From Mucilaginibacter sp. (GTDB lineage Bacteria; Bacteroidota; Bacteroidia; Sphingobacteriales; Sphingobacteriaceae), in NCBI GenBank assembly GCA_028288305.1, contig JAQBOA010000085.1, positions 26,211 through 90,210 of the forward strand: a DNA stretch of 64,000 nucleotides, given 5' to 3'. The notes beneath the pieces were generated by a model. That model was not told the origin of the DNA and searched no databases. It saw only the letters and a program-made list of their open reading frames with translations. The position numbers were made by a program, and so were the translations under genes. This document shows, piece after piece, positions 42,850 through 50,672 of the stretch (its first letter is position 1; the number at the start of each line of letters is the position of its first letter).

Positions 42850-45564
42850 ATGCCAACTGCTTTAAAGGAAAAAATAAAAAAAACACGATTTATAAAAAAC
42901 AGCAATGGACATAACCAGCAGGAATTTGATACTGCCTCAATCGTTAAGCTCAAAAATATAGCCGTTAGCGATAATAGAAGTTGCCTTGAAACACTAAATA
43001 CTGAAATAAATGGTCTATCAGCTGATGAAGTACAAGAACGTTTAGAAACATATGGGCAAAATGAAGTAGTTAATGAAAAAGCTCCGGCCTGGTATATTCA
43101 ACTTTTACAGGCTTTTGTAGACCCATTTATAGCTGTCTTATTCATTTTAGCTGTTGTATCACTCATTACTGATGTTATTATTCAGCGACCAGGCGAGAGA
43201 GATTATACTACCGTTGCGGTTATTAGCACTATGGTGTTGATAAGTGTGATGTTGCGATTTGTGCAGGAATTTAGAAGTAACCAGGCGGCAGAAAAGCTAA
43301 AGTCGATGGTTAAAACTACGGCTACAGTTATAAGGGCCGAAGGAAAAACAGAGATCGATATAAAGAAATTAGTTCCAGGGGATATTATCCAGCTTTCTGC
43401 CGGCGATATGATCCCGGCAGATATACGCATTCTGCAATCAAAAGATTTATTTGTAAGCCAGTCTATGTTAACCGGTGAAGCTTTACCTGTTGAAAAAGTT
43501 GCAGACAAGACAGCCAAGACTACAAAGCGGTCACCATTAGAGCTTAATAATATTTGTTTTATGGGTACCAACGTAGTAAGCGGTACTGCAATTGCCACTG
43601 TTGTTAATACTGGAGGAGAGACATATTTTGGTTCTTTCTCAAAATCGCTTCTTGGTAAGCGTGCTGAAACAAGCTTTGATAAGGGGGTAAATAGTGTTAG
43701 TTATCTTTTAATACGATTTATGCTGGTTATGGTGCCATTGGTTTTTTTAATTAATGGCTTTACCAAACATGATTGGCTGCAGGCATTTTTGTTTGGTATT
43801 TCTATCGCTGTAGGATTAACTCCAGCTATGCTCCCAATGATTGTTACGGCTAACCTTGCTAAAGGCGCTGTGAATATGTCGAAACGGAAAGTAGTTGTGA
43901 AGCGCTTAAATGCTATCCAAAATATTGGCGCCATGGATATTCTTTGCACTGATAAAACCGGTACATTAACCATGGACAAGATAGTTTTAGAGCGGCACCT
44001 TAATGTTTATGGTTTTGATGATAACGAAGTAATGAAATGGGCCTATCTGAACAGTTTTCACCAAACCGGGTTAAAAAACTTACTGGATGTAGCTGTATTA
44101 GAACATGTTGATATACATGCTTGCTTAAAAGAAGGTGAGGCATACAAAAAAGTTGATGAGATACCGTTTGACTTTCAGCGAAGACGGATGTCTGTTATTT
44201 TGGAAGGACCCAATCATAAGCACCTGCTTATCTGTAAAGGAGCCGTTGAAGAGGTATTGGATCTTTGCTCACATGCCTTTGATCCGGGAGAGGATAACAG
44301 CTTAGAAATAGAGAAAGATGATATTATCCCAATGGATAAAAAAATGCGGGAAACTGTACTGAAAAAATCCAGAGAGCTAAATGAAGAAGGACTAAGGGTA
44401 TTACTGGTTGCCGTAAAAGAATATGAAGAACGGCCATTAAACTACAGCAAAGCAGATGAAAGCAATATGATCCTCACAGGTTTTATAGGCTTTTTAGACC
44501 CTGCAAAACCATCTGCAAGCACCGCCATAAAAGCCTTGCAAAAATTAGGAATTAGTGTTAAAGTGCTTACCGGCGATAATGAAATTGTTGCGAAAAAGAT
44601 ATGTAAAGATGTGGGTATCCCTTTTACCAATGTTTTATTAGGATGGGACCTGGAAACCATGAGCGATGAAGAACTAACCAACCAGATAGATAATGTAAGC
44701 ATCCTGGCAAAGTTAAGTCCTATTCAAAAATCAAGGGTGGTAAAAGTTTTACAGGCCAAAGGGCATACCGTTGGTTTTATGGGTGATGGCATTAATGATG
44801 CTGCCGCCTTACGGGATGCTGATGTGGGTATTTCTGTTGATACCGCTGTGGACATTGCCAAAGAAAGCGCAGATATAATTTTGCTTGAAAAAGACCTTAT
44901 GGTATTGCGCAAGGGTGTTATTTATGGCCGCAGAACATTCGGTAATATTATTAAATACATCAAAATGACTGCAAGCAGCAACTTTGGAAACATGTTCAGC
45001 ATGCTTGGGGCAAGTGCATTGCTCCCATTCCTGCCAATGCTGCCTATACAAATCCTGATCAATAATTTATTATATGATATTTCACAAATTTCCATTCCCT
45101 GGGATTCAATGGATGCTGATTATATTAGTACCCCGCGTAAATGGGACGCAAGCGGCATAGGCAAATTTATGCTGTTTGTTGGTCCGTTAAGTTCTGTTTT
45201 TGACTATGCTACTTTCGCGGTTTTGTGGTTTGTATTTAAAGCAAATTCACCTCAGCACCAGGAATTTTTTCAGACTGGCTGGTTTATTGAGAGCTTGTTG
45301 TCACAAACTTTAATTGTGCATATGATACGTACCCGTAAAATTCCATTTATACAAAGCTGGGCCACAGCCCCGGTTGTAGCTTTAACAACAAGCATAATGG
45401 CTATTGGAATATATTTACCATTCTCACCATTGGCGTCTGCATTTAAATTACAGCCTATGCCATTTATATTTTTCCCATGGTTGATAGGTATATTGCTTGG
45501 CTATTGTTTGCTGACCCAATTAGTTAAAGGCTGGTTTATTAGGAAATTCGATCAATGGTTGTAG
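42850..45564 (+). CDS. mgtA: Magnesium-translocating P-type ATPase
   Basis: A 904-residue P3B-type ATPase. The actuator motif SQSMLTGEALPVEK (204-217), the phosphorylated Asp368 in CTDKTGTLT, KGAVEEVL in the nucleotide domain, TGDNE, and MGDGINDAAALRDADVGISV in the hinge are all present, with about ten membrane helices. The C-terminal stretch NNLLYDISQISIPWDSMD is typical of MgtA/MgtB. It imports Mg2+ at the cost of ATP. It is divergent from mgtE, has a 400-nt leader and a strong Shine-Dalgarno, and ends in a tight terminator. Confidence 0.94.
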   Translation: MPTALKEKIKKTRFIKNSNGHNQQEFDTASIVKLKNIAVSDNRSCLETLNTEINGLSADEVQERLETYGQNEVVNEKAPAWYIQLLQAFVDPFIAVLFILAVVSLITDVIIQRPGERDYTTVAVISTMVLISVMLRFVQEFRSNQAAEKLKSMVKTTATVIRAEGKTEIDIKKLVPGDIIQLSAGDMIPADIRILQSKDLFVSQSMLTGEALPVEKVADKTAKTTKRSPLELNNICFMGTNVVSGTAIATVVNTGGETYFGSFSKSLLGKRAETSFDKGVNSVSYLLIRFMLVMVPLVFLINGFTKHDWLQAFLFGISIAVGLTPAMLPMIVTANLAKGAVNMSKRKVVVKRLNAIQNIGAMDILCTDKTGTLTMDKIVLERHLNVYGFDDNEVMKWAYLNSFHQTGLKNLLDVAVLEHVDIHACLKEGEAYKKVDEIPFDFQRRRMSVILEGPNHKHLLICKGAVEEVLDLCSHAFDPGEDNSLEIEKDDIIPMDKKMRETVLKKSRELNEEGLRVLLVAVKEYEERPLNYSKADESNMILTGFIGFLDPAKPSASTAIKALQKLGISVKVLTGDNEIVAKKICKDVGIPFTNVLLGWDLETMSDEELTNQIDNVSILAKLSPIQKSRVVKVLQAKGHTVGFMGDGINDAAALRDADVGISVDTAVDIAKESADIILLEKDLMVLRKGVIYGRRTFGNIIKYIKMTASSNFGNMFSMLGASALLPFLPMLPIQILINNLLYDISQISIPWDSMDADYISTPRKWDASGIGKFMLFVGPLSSVFDYATFAVLWFVFKANSPQHQEFFQTGWFIESLLSQTLIVHMIRTRKIPFIQSWATAPVVALTTSIMAIGIYLPFSPLASAFKLQPMPFIFFPWLIGILLGYCLLTQLVKGWFIRKFDQWL

Positions 45565-45590
45565 AGACGCAATATTTTGCGTCTTTTAAT
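45562..45590 (+). terminator. Intrinsic terminator of mgtA
   Basis: A perfect 8-bp stem agacgcaa/ttgcgtct with loop tatt is followed by tttaat. It overlaps the mgtA stop codon. Confidence 0.8.
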
Positions 45591-45602
45591 CCCAATCAAT
45601 TA

Positions 45603-45697
45603 TGTCATTTCGACGAGGAACGAGGAGAAAACTTATACAACATGCACAGCGGACTATGTATATTGTATAAGTTTTCTCACTATCGTTCGACAAAATG
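45603..45697. repeat. Palindromic dispersed element, 'gtcatttcga' family, copy 2
   Basis: Left part gtcatttcgacgaggaac and onwards through acttatacaa (45603-45640); right part ttgtataagttttctcac to cgacaaaatg (45663-45697). It shares about 29 nt with the inverted right half of 698-795. It lies between mgtA and yigZ. Confidence 0.8.
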
Positions 45698-45711
45698 TGT
45701 TAATTGAGTCT

Positions 45712-46323
45712 TTACAAACTGTAGTTATATTTAACAACAGTACTCAATTTATCAAGTTTTGATAAAGATTGATTTACCTGTGTTTTACGGATGGATAATT
45801 GGATACTGCAATCGTTATCAAAAATTTGGCTAATAATGGTGAGATTATCATCTTTAATGATCTTCATTACATCATTCATTTGCAGGTAATCAAATTCAAT
45901 GGTATAAATATCATTAACAGTTTTTTCAATAATAACCGCCTGTTGAAGTGCATCTTCGGTTGCTGATTTATATGCATTGATAAGTCCCGGGACACCGAGC
46001 AATGTCCCGCCAAAATAACGTACTACTATAATAGCTATGTTTGTAAGATCACGGGAAAGCAGGGTGTTCAATATGGGGCGGCCTGCGGTTCCGGATGGTT
46101 CGCCATCGTCATTTAAACGAAAAACAGACCTGTCAATACTTAAACGCATAGCCCAGCAATGGTGATTTGCTTTAGGATGAAGGGATTTTAATTGAGTGAG
46201 ATGATTTTTTAGCTCATTCTCGGAATTTAACGGGTAAGCGTAAGCCAAAAATTTGCTGCCGCGATCACGAAACAGGCCTTCCGAGGGCTTTTCAATAGTA
46301 TAGTAAGTATCTTCAAACAGCAT
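45712..46323 (-). CDS. yigZ: YigZ/IMPACT family protein
   Basis: A 203-residue protein of the UPF0029/IMPACT family. The N-terminal domain holds RDRGSKFLAYAYPL, KANHHCWAMRL, the hallmark NDDGEPSGTAGRPIL (about 75-89) and IIVVRYFGGTLLGVPGLINAYKSA. A small C-terminal domain (about 135-203) follows. The eukaryotic relative is linked to translational control by Gcn1; the bacterial role is not settled. It is a single gene convergent with mgtA. Confidence 0.92.
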   Translation of the reverse strand: MLFEDTYYTIEKPSEGLFRDRGSKFLAYAYPLNSENELKNHLTQLKSLHPKANHHCWAMRLSIDRSVFRLNDDGEPSGTAGRPILNTLLSRDLTNIAIIVVRYFGGTLLGVPGLINAYKSATEDALQQAVIIEKTVNDIYTIEFDYLQMNDVMKIIKDDNLTIISQIFDNDCSIQLSIRKTQVNQSLSKLDKLSTVVKYNYSL

Positions 46324-46456
46324 TAATTCGCAATAATAGCTATTAACAACACGTTATTTATCAGTAAGGTCAATTTTTCTTTAAACAATGGTAATACTTC
46401 AAGGCACCAAACACGATACGCTATATTTATTGCCTTGAATACAATAGAGAAATTAT

Positions 46457-46488
46457 TTTGTAAAATCAACACAAATGAATTATATTTG
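46457..46488 (+). promoter_or_regulatory. Promoter of the DUF4290 gene
   Basis: TTTG at 46457-46460, 20-nt spacer, TATATTTG at 46481-46488: a full consensus match. The start would be near 46495, giving a leader of about 95 nt. Confidence 0.8.
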
Positions 46489-46589
46489 CGTTTCTACATT
46501 AATAAAATTCAACTTTAGCCTCCAATTCGCCGTAAAAATGCGGGAACTGACATCTGCGCTAATTTAAAACTTTCATAAAAAATAATTAA

Positions 46590-47300
46590 ATGGCTTTACA
46601 AACTATGCCTGAAAATTTCGATTATAATTCAACCAGGAATAAACTTATCCTGTCTGAATATGGACGTAACTTGCAAAATATGGTTAAATATATTGTTGCG
46701 CTGCCGACCAAAGAAGAACGCAACCGCTATGCCCAGGTGGTAATTGACCTGATGGGGTTTTTAAATCCCCATTTGCGGGATGTTGCTGATTTTAAACATA
46801 AACTATGGGATCATTTACATATAATATCTGATTTTCAGATAGATGTGGATTCACCATATCCTAAGCCCTCACCAGAGGCCATACATCTTAAACCCGAACC
46901 ATTAAGGTACCCTCATCAGCGTATTAAATATAAACATTATGGTAAAACCATAGAGCTGATGATAGAAAAAGCCAAAAGTATTGAGGACCCTGATCGTAGG
47001 AGACACATGGTTCAGGCTGTAGCCAATTTCATGAAAATGGCTTATGTACAATGGAACAAGGATTCTGTTACTGACGAAAGTATATTATCAGATCTGTATA
47101 ATTTATCAGGTGGGCAGTTAAAACTGGAAGAGAACATAAACCTTAACCGTGTAGAGTACCGTGCAAACACGCATAGTAGTACCAATCAAAACAACCGTGG
47201 TCGTACCAATAATCAAAACAACCGCGGTCGTACAAACAATAATCCCCGTAACAATAACCAAAATCGTAACCGTAATACCGGCGGAGCTAAAAAATATTAA
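46590..47300 (+). CDS. DUF4290 domain-containing protein
   Basis: A 236-residue protein. Residues 1-185 match DUF4290, a helical domain found across Bacteroidota (FDYNSTRNKLILSEYGRN, then MVKYIVALPTKEERNRYAQ). The last 50 residues are a low-complexity Asn/Arg/Gly tail with NNRGRTNN written twice (about 203-219), an RGG-like sequence that might bind RNA. It lies just before murA, from which it is separated by a stutter hairpin. The function of DUF4290 is unknown. It has its own strong promoter. Confidence 0.9.
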   Translation: MALQTMPENFDYNSTRNKLILSEYGRNLQNMVKYIVALPTKEERNRYAQVVIDLMGFLNPHLRDVADFKHKLWDHLHIISDFQIDVDSPYPKPSPEAIHLKPEPLRYPHQRIKYKHYGKTIELMIEKAKSIEDPDRRRHMVQAVANFMKMAYVQWNKDSVTDESILSDLYNLSGGQLKLEENINLNRVEYRANTHSSTNQNNRGRTNNQNNRGRTNNNPRNNNQNRNRNTGGAKKY

Positions 47301-47307
47301 TGTGATG

Positions 47308-47412
47308 AGTCCATGGTCGATAGTCCATGGACCATAGTTAAATACATTCAGTAGATAAATTTACCATTATTATTGAGGATAAAATCATGGACCATTGACC
47401 ATCGTCCATGGA
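47308..47412. repeat. Stutter hairpin, GTCCATGG-type unit
   Basis: gtccatggtcgatagtccat and onwards (47309-47335) faces catggaccattgaccatcgt (47386-47405) and ccatggac. An ATG in the right arm at 47408 could start a 10-residue longer MurA; I reject it for this reason. Confidence 0.75.
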
Positions 47413-47437
47413 CAAACACAAACACCTTAAACCAATT

Positions 47438-48745
47438 ATGAACAACGCATTTGAAATATACGGGGGCAAACCGCTAAAAGGAGAAATTGTGCCCCAGGGT
47501 GCAAAAAACGAAGCTTTACAGGTTCTTTCAGCAGTTCTTTTAACCGGCGAAAAAGTGACCATCAGTAATATCCCCGATATAAAAGATGTTAACAAACTAA
47601 TAGAATTATTGCGTGACATGGGTGTTAAAGTTGAACAGCTTGCATCTGACACCTATAGTTTTGAGGCAAAAAATATTGACCTGGATTTCTTCCTTTCAGA
47701 TGCGTTTAAGGAAAAAGGCGGAGGGCTCAGGGGCTCTATCATGATTGTCGGTCCGCTTTTAGCGCGCTTTGGCAAGGCATCAATACCAAAACCCGGCGGT
47801 GATAAAATTGGTCGTCGCCGGTTGGATACCCATTTCCTTGGTTTCGAAAAATTAGGCGCCCGGTTTAATTATGACCCCTCAAATGGTTTTTTTAATGTAG
47901 ATGCTTCTAATTTACAAGGAACCTATATTTTATTAGATGAAGCATCAGTAACTGGAACGGCTAACATTGTAATGGCAGCTGTATTAGCAAAGGGCATCAC
48001 TACCATTTATAATGCAGCATGCGAACCTTATTTACAGCAATTATGTAAAATGCTTAACCGCATGGGGGCAAAAATAAGTGGCATAGGCTCTAACCTATTA
48101 ACTATTGAAGGAGTCACCGAACTGGGTGGTACAGAACACCGCTTATTACCTGATATGATAGAGATCGGTTCCTTTATAGGCTTAGCGGCTATGACTGAAT
48201 CGGAAATAACTATTAAAGATGTACGATACCAGGAACTGGGCATGATCCCTGATGTATTCAGGCGCCTTGGTATACACTTTGAATTAAGAGGTGACGATAT
48301 TTATATACCATCCCAAAAACACTATGAGATAGATACCTTTATTGATGGTTCTATCATGACCATTGCCGATGCTCCATGGCCTGGCTTTACTCCCGACCTG
48401 CTAAGCATTTGCCTGGTAGTAGCTATACAGGCTAAAGGCTCCGTACTGATCCATCAAAAAATGTTTGAGAGCCGCTTGTTTTTTGTTGATAAACTGCTGG
48501 ATATGGGCGCCCAGATCATATTATGTGACCCGCACCGGGCCACAGTTATTGGCCTTGACAAACAGGTACAATTGCGTGGAATATCAATGACCTCGCCAGA
48601 CATACGTGCCGGTGTAGCATTGCTCATTGCTGCATTATCAGCAAAAGGTAAATCGACAATTTATAATATTGAACAAATAGAACGCGGATATCAACATATC
48701 GACAAAAGGCTTATTGCACTTGGGGCAAACATTGTAAGGATTTAG
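47438..48745 (+). CDS. murA: UDP-N-acetylglucosamine 1-carboxyvinyltransferase
   Basis: A 435-residue enolpyruvyl transferase that makes the first committed precursor of peptidoglycan. It has VPQGAKNEALQVLSAVLLT near the N-terminus (Lys23-Asn24 pair), GSIMIVGPLLARFGKA, and TGTANIVMAAVLAKG. The active-site loop reads PGGDKIGRRRLDTH: Asp122 stands where Escherichia coli has Cys115 (PGGCxIGxRPVDLH). The start at 47438 gives the usual MNNAFEIYGGKPL opening. An Asp at this site is known to make MurA insensitive to fosfomycin while keeping it active. Confidence 0.94.
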   Translation: MNNAFEIYGGKPLKGEIVPQGAKNEALQVLSAVLLTGEKVTISNIPDIKDVNKLIELLRDMGVKVEQLASDTYSFEAKNIDLDFFLSDAFKEKGGGLRGSIMIVGPLLARFGKASIPKPGGDKIGRRRLDTHFLGFEKLGARFNYDPSNGFFNVDASNLQGTYILLDEASVTGTANIVMAAVLAKGITTIYNAACEPYLQQLCKMLNRMGAKISGIGSNLLTIEGVTELGGTEHRLLPDMIEIGSFIGLAAMTESEITIKDVRYQELGMIPDVFRRLGIHFELRGDDIYIPSQKHYEIDTFIDGSIMTIADAPWPGFTPDLLSICLVVAIQAKGSVLIHQKMFESRLFFVDKLLDMGAQIILCDPHRATVIGLDKQVQLRGISMTSPDIRAGVALLIAALSAKGKSTIYNIEQIERGYQHIDKRLIALGANIVRI

Positions 48746-48754
48746 GAAGGTTAA

Positions 48755-48867
48755 GATAAAAGGTAAAAGCTGAAAGGTTAAAGGCAAAAGGTTGGAGTAA
48801 TTTTGCTTGTAATGATAATTTTTTTCATTAATTTTAAACCTTTCTGCCGCTTTCACCTTTTACCTTA
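48755..48867. repeat. Stutter hairpin, AAAGGTAAAAG-type unit
   Basis: The left arm (48755-48793: ataaaaggtaaaagctgaaa, ggttaaaggcaaaagg) faces the right arm (48835-48867: taaacctttctgccgctttc, accttttacctta). It lies between murA and the first GT39 gene. Confidence 0.8.
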
Positions 48868-48896
48868 TACAAACACTTTATCCAACCCAAGTAAAA

Positions 48897-50456
48897 ATGC
48901 CATACAAAGACCGGAGGTCAACATATTCCAGTTTTATACTGATCTTTGTATTTATTAAGATAGGTTTATACCTGTTGGCGATCTCAAATTTCGGTTTCCA
49001 GCGTGATGAGCTTTTACACCTGGATTTAGCAGACCACCTGGACTGGGGATATAAAGAAGTGCCGCCGTTTATTGCTCTACTGGCAAAAATAACTACAATT
49101 ACCTTTGGAGATTCACTTTTCGCTTCGCGCATTTTCCCTACAATTTGCAGCGGGCTTGTAGTTTGGCTAACCGGCTTAATCACCGTTGAATTTGGAGGTA
49201 AAAAATTTGCTATAACTCTTGCATGCCTTGCTCTTATTTTTTCACCTGCTTTTGCTGCAAGTGGTTACCTTTTTGAGCCGGTAGTCTTTGATCAGCTTTG
49301 GTGGGTACTTTCAGTTTGGCTGCTTGCCAAATTCTTCAATACATCCTCTGTTAAATATTTATACTTTTTGGGAGCTGTGATAGGCATTGGTTTATTAACC
49401 AAATACACTATGGCTTTTTTCACAATCGCATTAATTATAGGTCTTATTATAAGCAAGCAGCGTAAAATTTTGTTGAGCAAGCATATTGTTGTGGCTGCTT
49501 TAATAGCATTCCTTATATTTTTACCCAATTTAATCTGGCAGTTTTATCATTATTTGCCAGTTATCACCCATATGAAAACGCTGCAAAAGGAGCAGTTAAA
49601 ATTTATAAAACCGTCTGATTTTATTTTGCAGCAGTTGGTTGTTAACGGTGTAGCTTTGTTTATTTGGCTAACAGGTCTTATATTTTTATTTTTCTCATCC
49701 AGGTTACATAAGTTTCAATTTCTTGCTTACTCGTTCTGTTTCATATTTGCATTTTATTTGATAATGAATGGTAAAGATTATTATTTATTTGGCGCATATC
49801 CCATGTTATTTGCCGCAGGTGCTTTTGCTTTTGAAAGATGGTTAAAAACAAGTGGCTTTGCTATACAGGCATTAGCAATCACTTTTTTTACATTGCCAAA
49901 TCTTTTAATATTTCCTATTGTCTTACCTGTTTTACCATTAAGCCAAACAATGGCCATTTTTAGTAACGGACAAAAAAGATTTTCCTTTTTAAATTTCATT
50001 GTTATTTGGGATGATAATAAAATACACCCTATTACCCAAAATTATGGCGATATGCTGGGATGGGAAGAGCTTACCGCTAAAGTGGCCAAAGCCTGGCAAA
50101 GCCTTACACCTGAGCAGCAAAAACATACTCAGATTTATGCTGATAACTATGGTGAGGCCGGTGCTATAGATCACTTTGGTAAATTATATAAATTACCGAA
50201 AGTAATTTCCCTAAACAGCAGTTTTGCTTTATGGGCGCCAGATAGCCTGGATGGCCAGTACATAATTTATGTAGATGATCGTAGCGGCGACAACGTAAAA
50301 AAATTCAATTTAGACGCAGAAAACTATCATAAAATAGGTAATGTAGAGAACCCACTATCAGTTGAAAATGGAACAACTATCTATTTGCTTGTAAACCCAA
50401 AACCAACTTTAAATGAGCAGTATAAGAAAGAACTTGCTGAAATGAGATTGCATTAA
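48897..50456 (+). CDS. GT39-type glycosyltransferase (ArnT-like), copy 1
   Basis: A 519-residue membrane protein with about eleven hydrophobic segments. After the first helix comes the family motif FGFQRDELLHLDLADHLDWGYKEVPPFIALLAKI; the RDE acidic pair is the catalytic site in ArnT/PMT enzymes. A soluble C-terminal domain (about 395-519) follows. The enzymes move a sugar from a polyprenyl phosphate to a lipid or protein. The gene is followed by a near-identical-length paralogue at 50673, separated by a long stutter hairpin. Substrate unknown. Confidence 0.83.
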   Translation: MPYKDRRSTYSSFILIFVFIKIGLYLLAISNFGFQRDELLHLDLADHLDWGYKEVPPFIALLAKITTITFGDSLFASRIFPTICSGLVVWLTGLITVEFGGKKFAITLACLALIFSPAFAASGYLFEPVVFDQLWWVLSVWLLAKFFNTSSVKYLYFLGAVIGIGLLTKYTMAFFTIALIIGLIISKQRKILLSKHIVVAALIAFLIFLPNLIWQFYHYLPVITHMKTLQKEQLKFIKPSDFILQQLVVNGVALFIWLTGLIFLFFSSRLHKFQFLAYSFCFIFAFYLIMNGKDYYLFGAYPMLFAAGAFAFERWLKTSGFAIQALAITFFTLPNLLIFPIVLPVLPLSQTMAIFSNGQKRFSFLNFIVIWDDNKIHPITQNYGDMLGWEELTAKVAKAWQSLTPEQQKHTQIYADNYGEAGAIDHFGKLYKLPKVISLNSSFALWAPDSLDGQYIIYVDDRSGDNVKKFNLDAENYHKIGNVENPLSVENGTTIYLLVNPKPTLNEQYKKELAEMRLH

Positions 50457-50458
50457 TT

Positions 50459-50650
50459 GAGGTGAAAGGCGAAAAGTAAAAGGTAAAAGGTAAAAGGGTA
50501 AAGGTAAAAGGTAAAAGGTAAAACCGTCCTGTTTTAAAACCTTTCACCTTTACCCTTTCGCCTTTTACCTAATTTCTAAACCTTTCACCTTTACCCTTTC
50601 GCCTTTTACCTAACTTCTAAACCTTTCGTCTTTTGCCTTTAATTACTACC
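50459..50650. repeat. Stutter hairpin, AAAGGTAAAAG-type unit, largest copy
   Basis: The left arm (50460-50525) is a run of aggtaaaaggtaaaag-type units. The right arm (50540-50650) contains a 41-bp tandem duplication (50540-50580 and 50581-50621, one base different) built of cctttcacctttaccctttc units. Positions 50534-50580 equal 9084-9130. Confidence 0.85.
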
Positions 50651-50672
50651 TTTATCCAAACCTGAATAAAAA

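Noticed and set aside
46324..46589. A regulatory RNA in the 266-nt gap before DUF4290
   Set aside because: Apart from the promoter at 46457 I saw no conserved RNA motif.
47408..47437. Upstream ATG of murA
   Set aside because: It falls in the ccatggac repeat arm, and the family start is MNNAFEIYGG-like at 47438.
50459..50650. Regular short repeats that could suggest a CRISPR array
   Set aside because: Units are 7-10 nt and degenerate, there are no constant-length spacers, the right half is inverted, and no cas gene is near.
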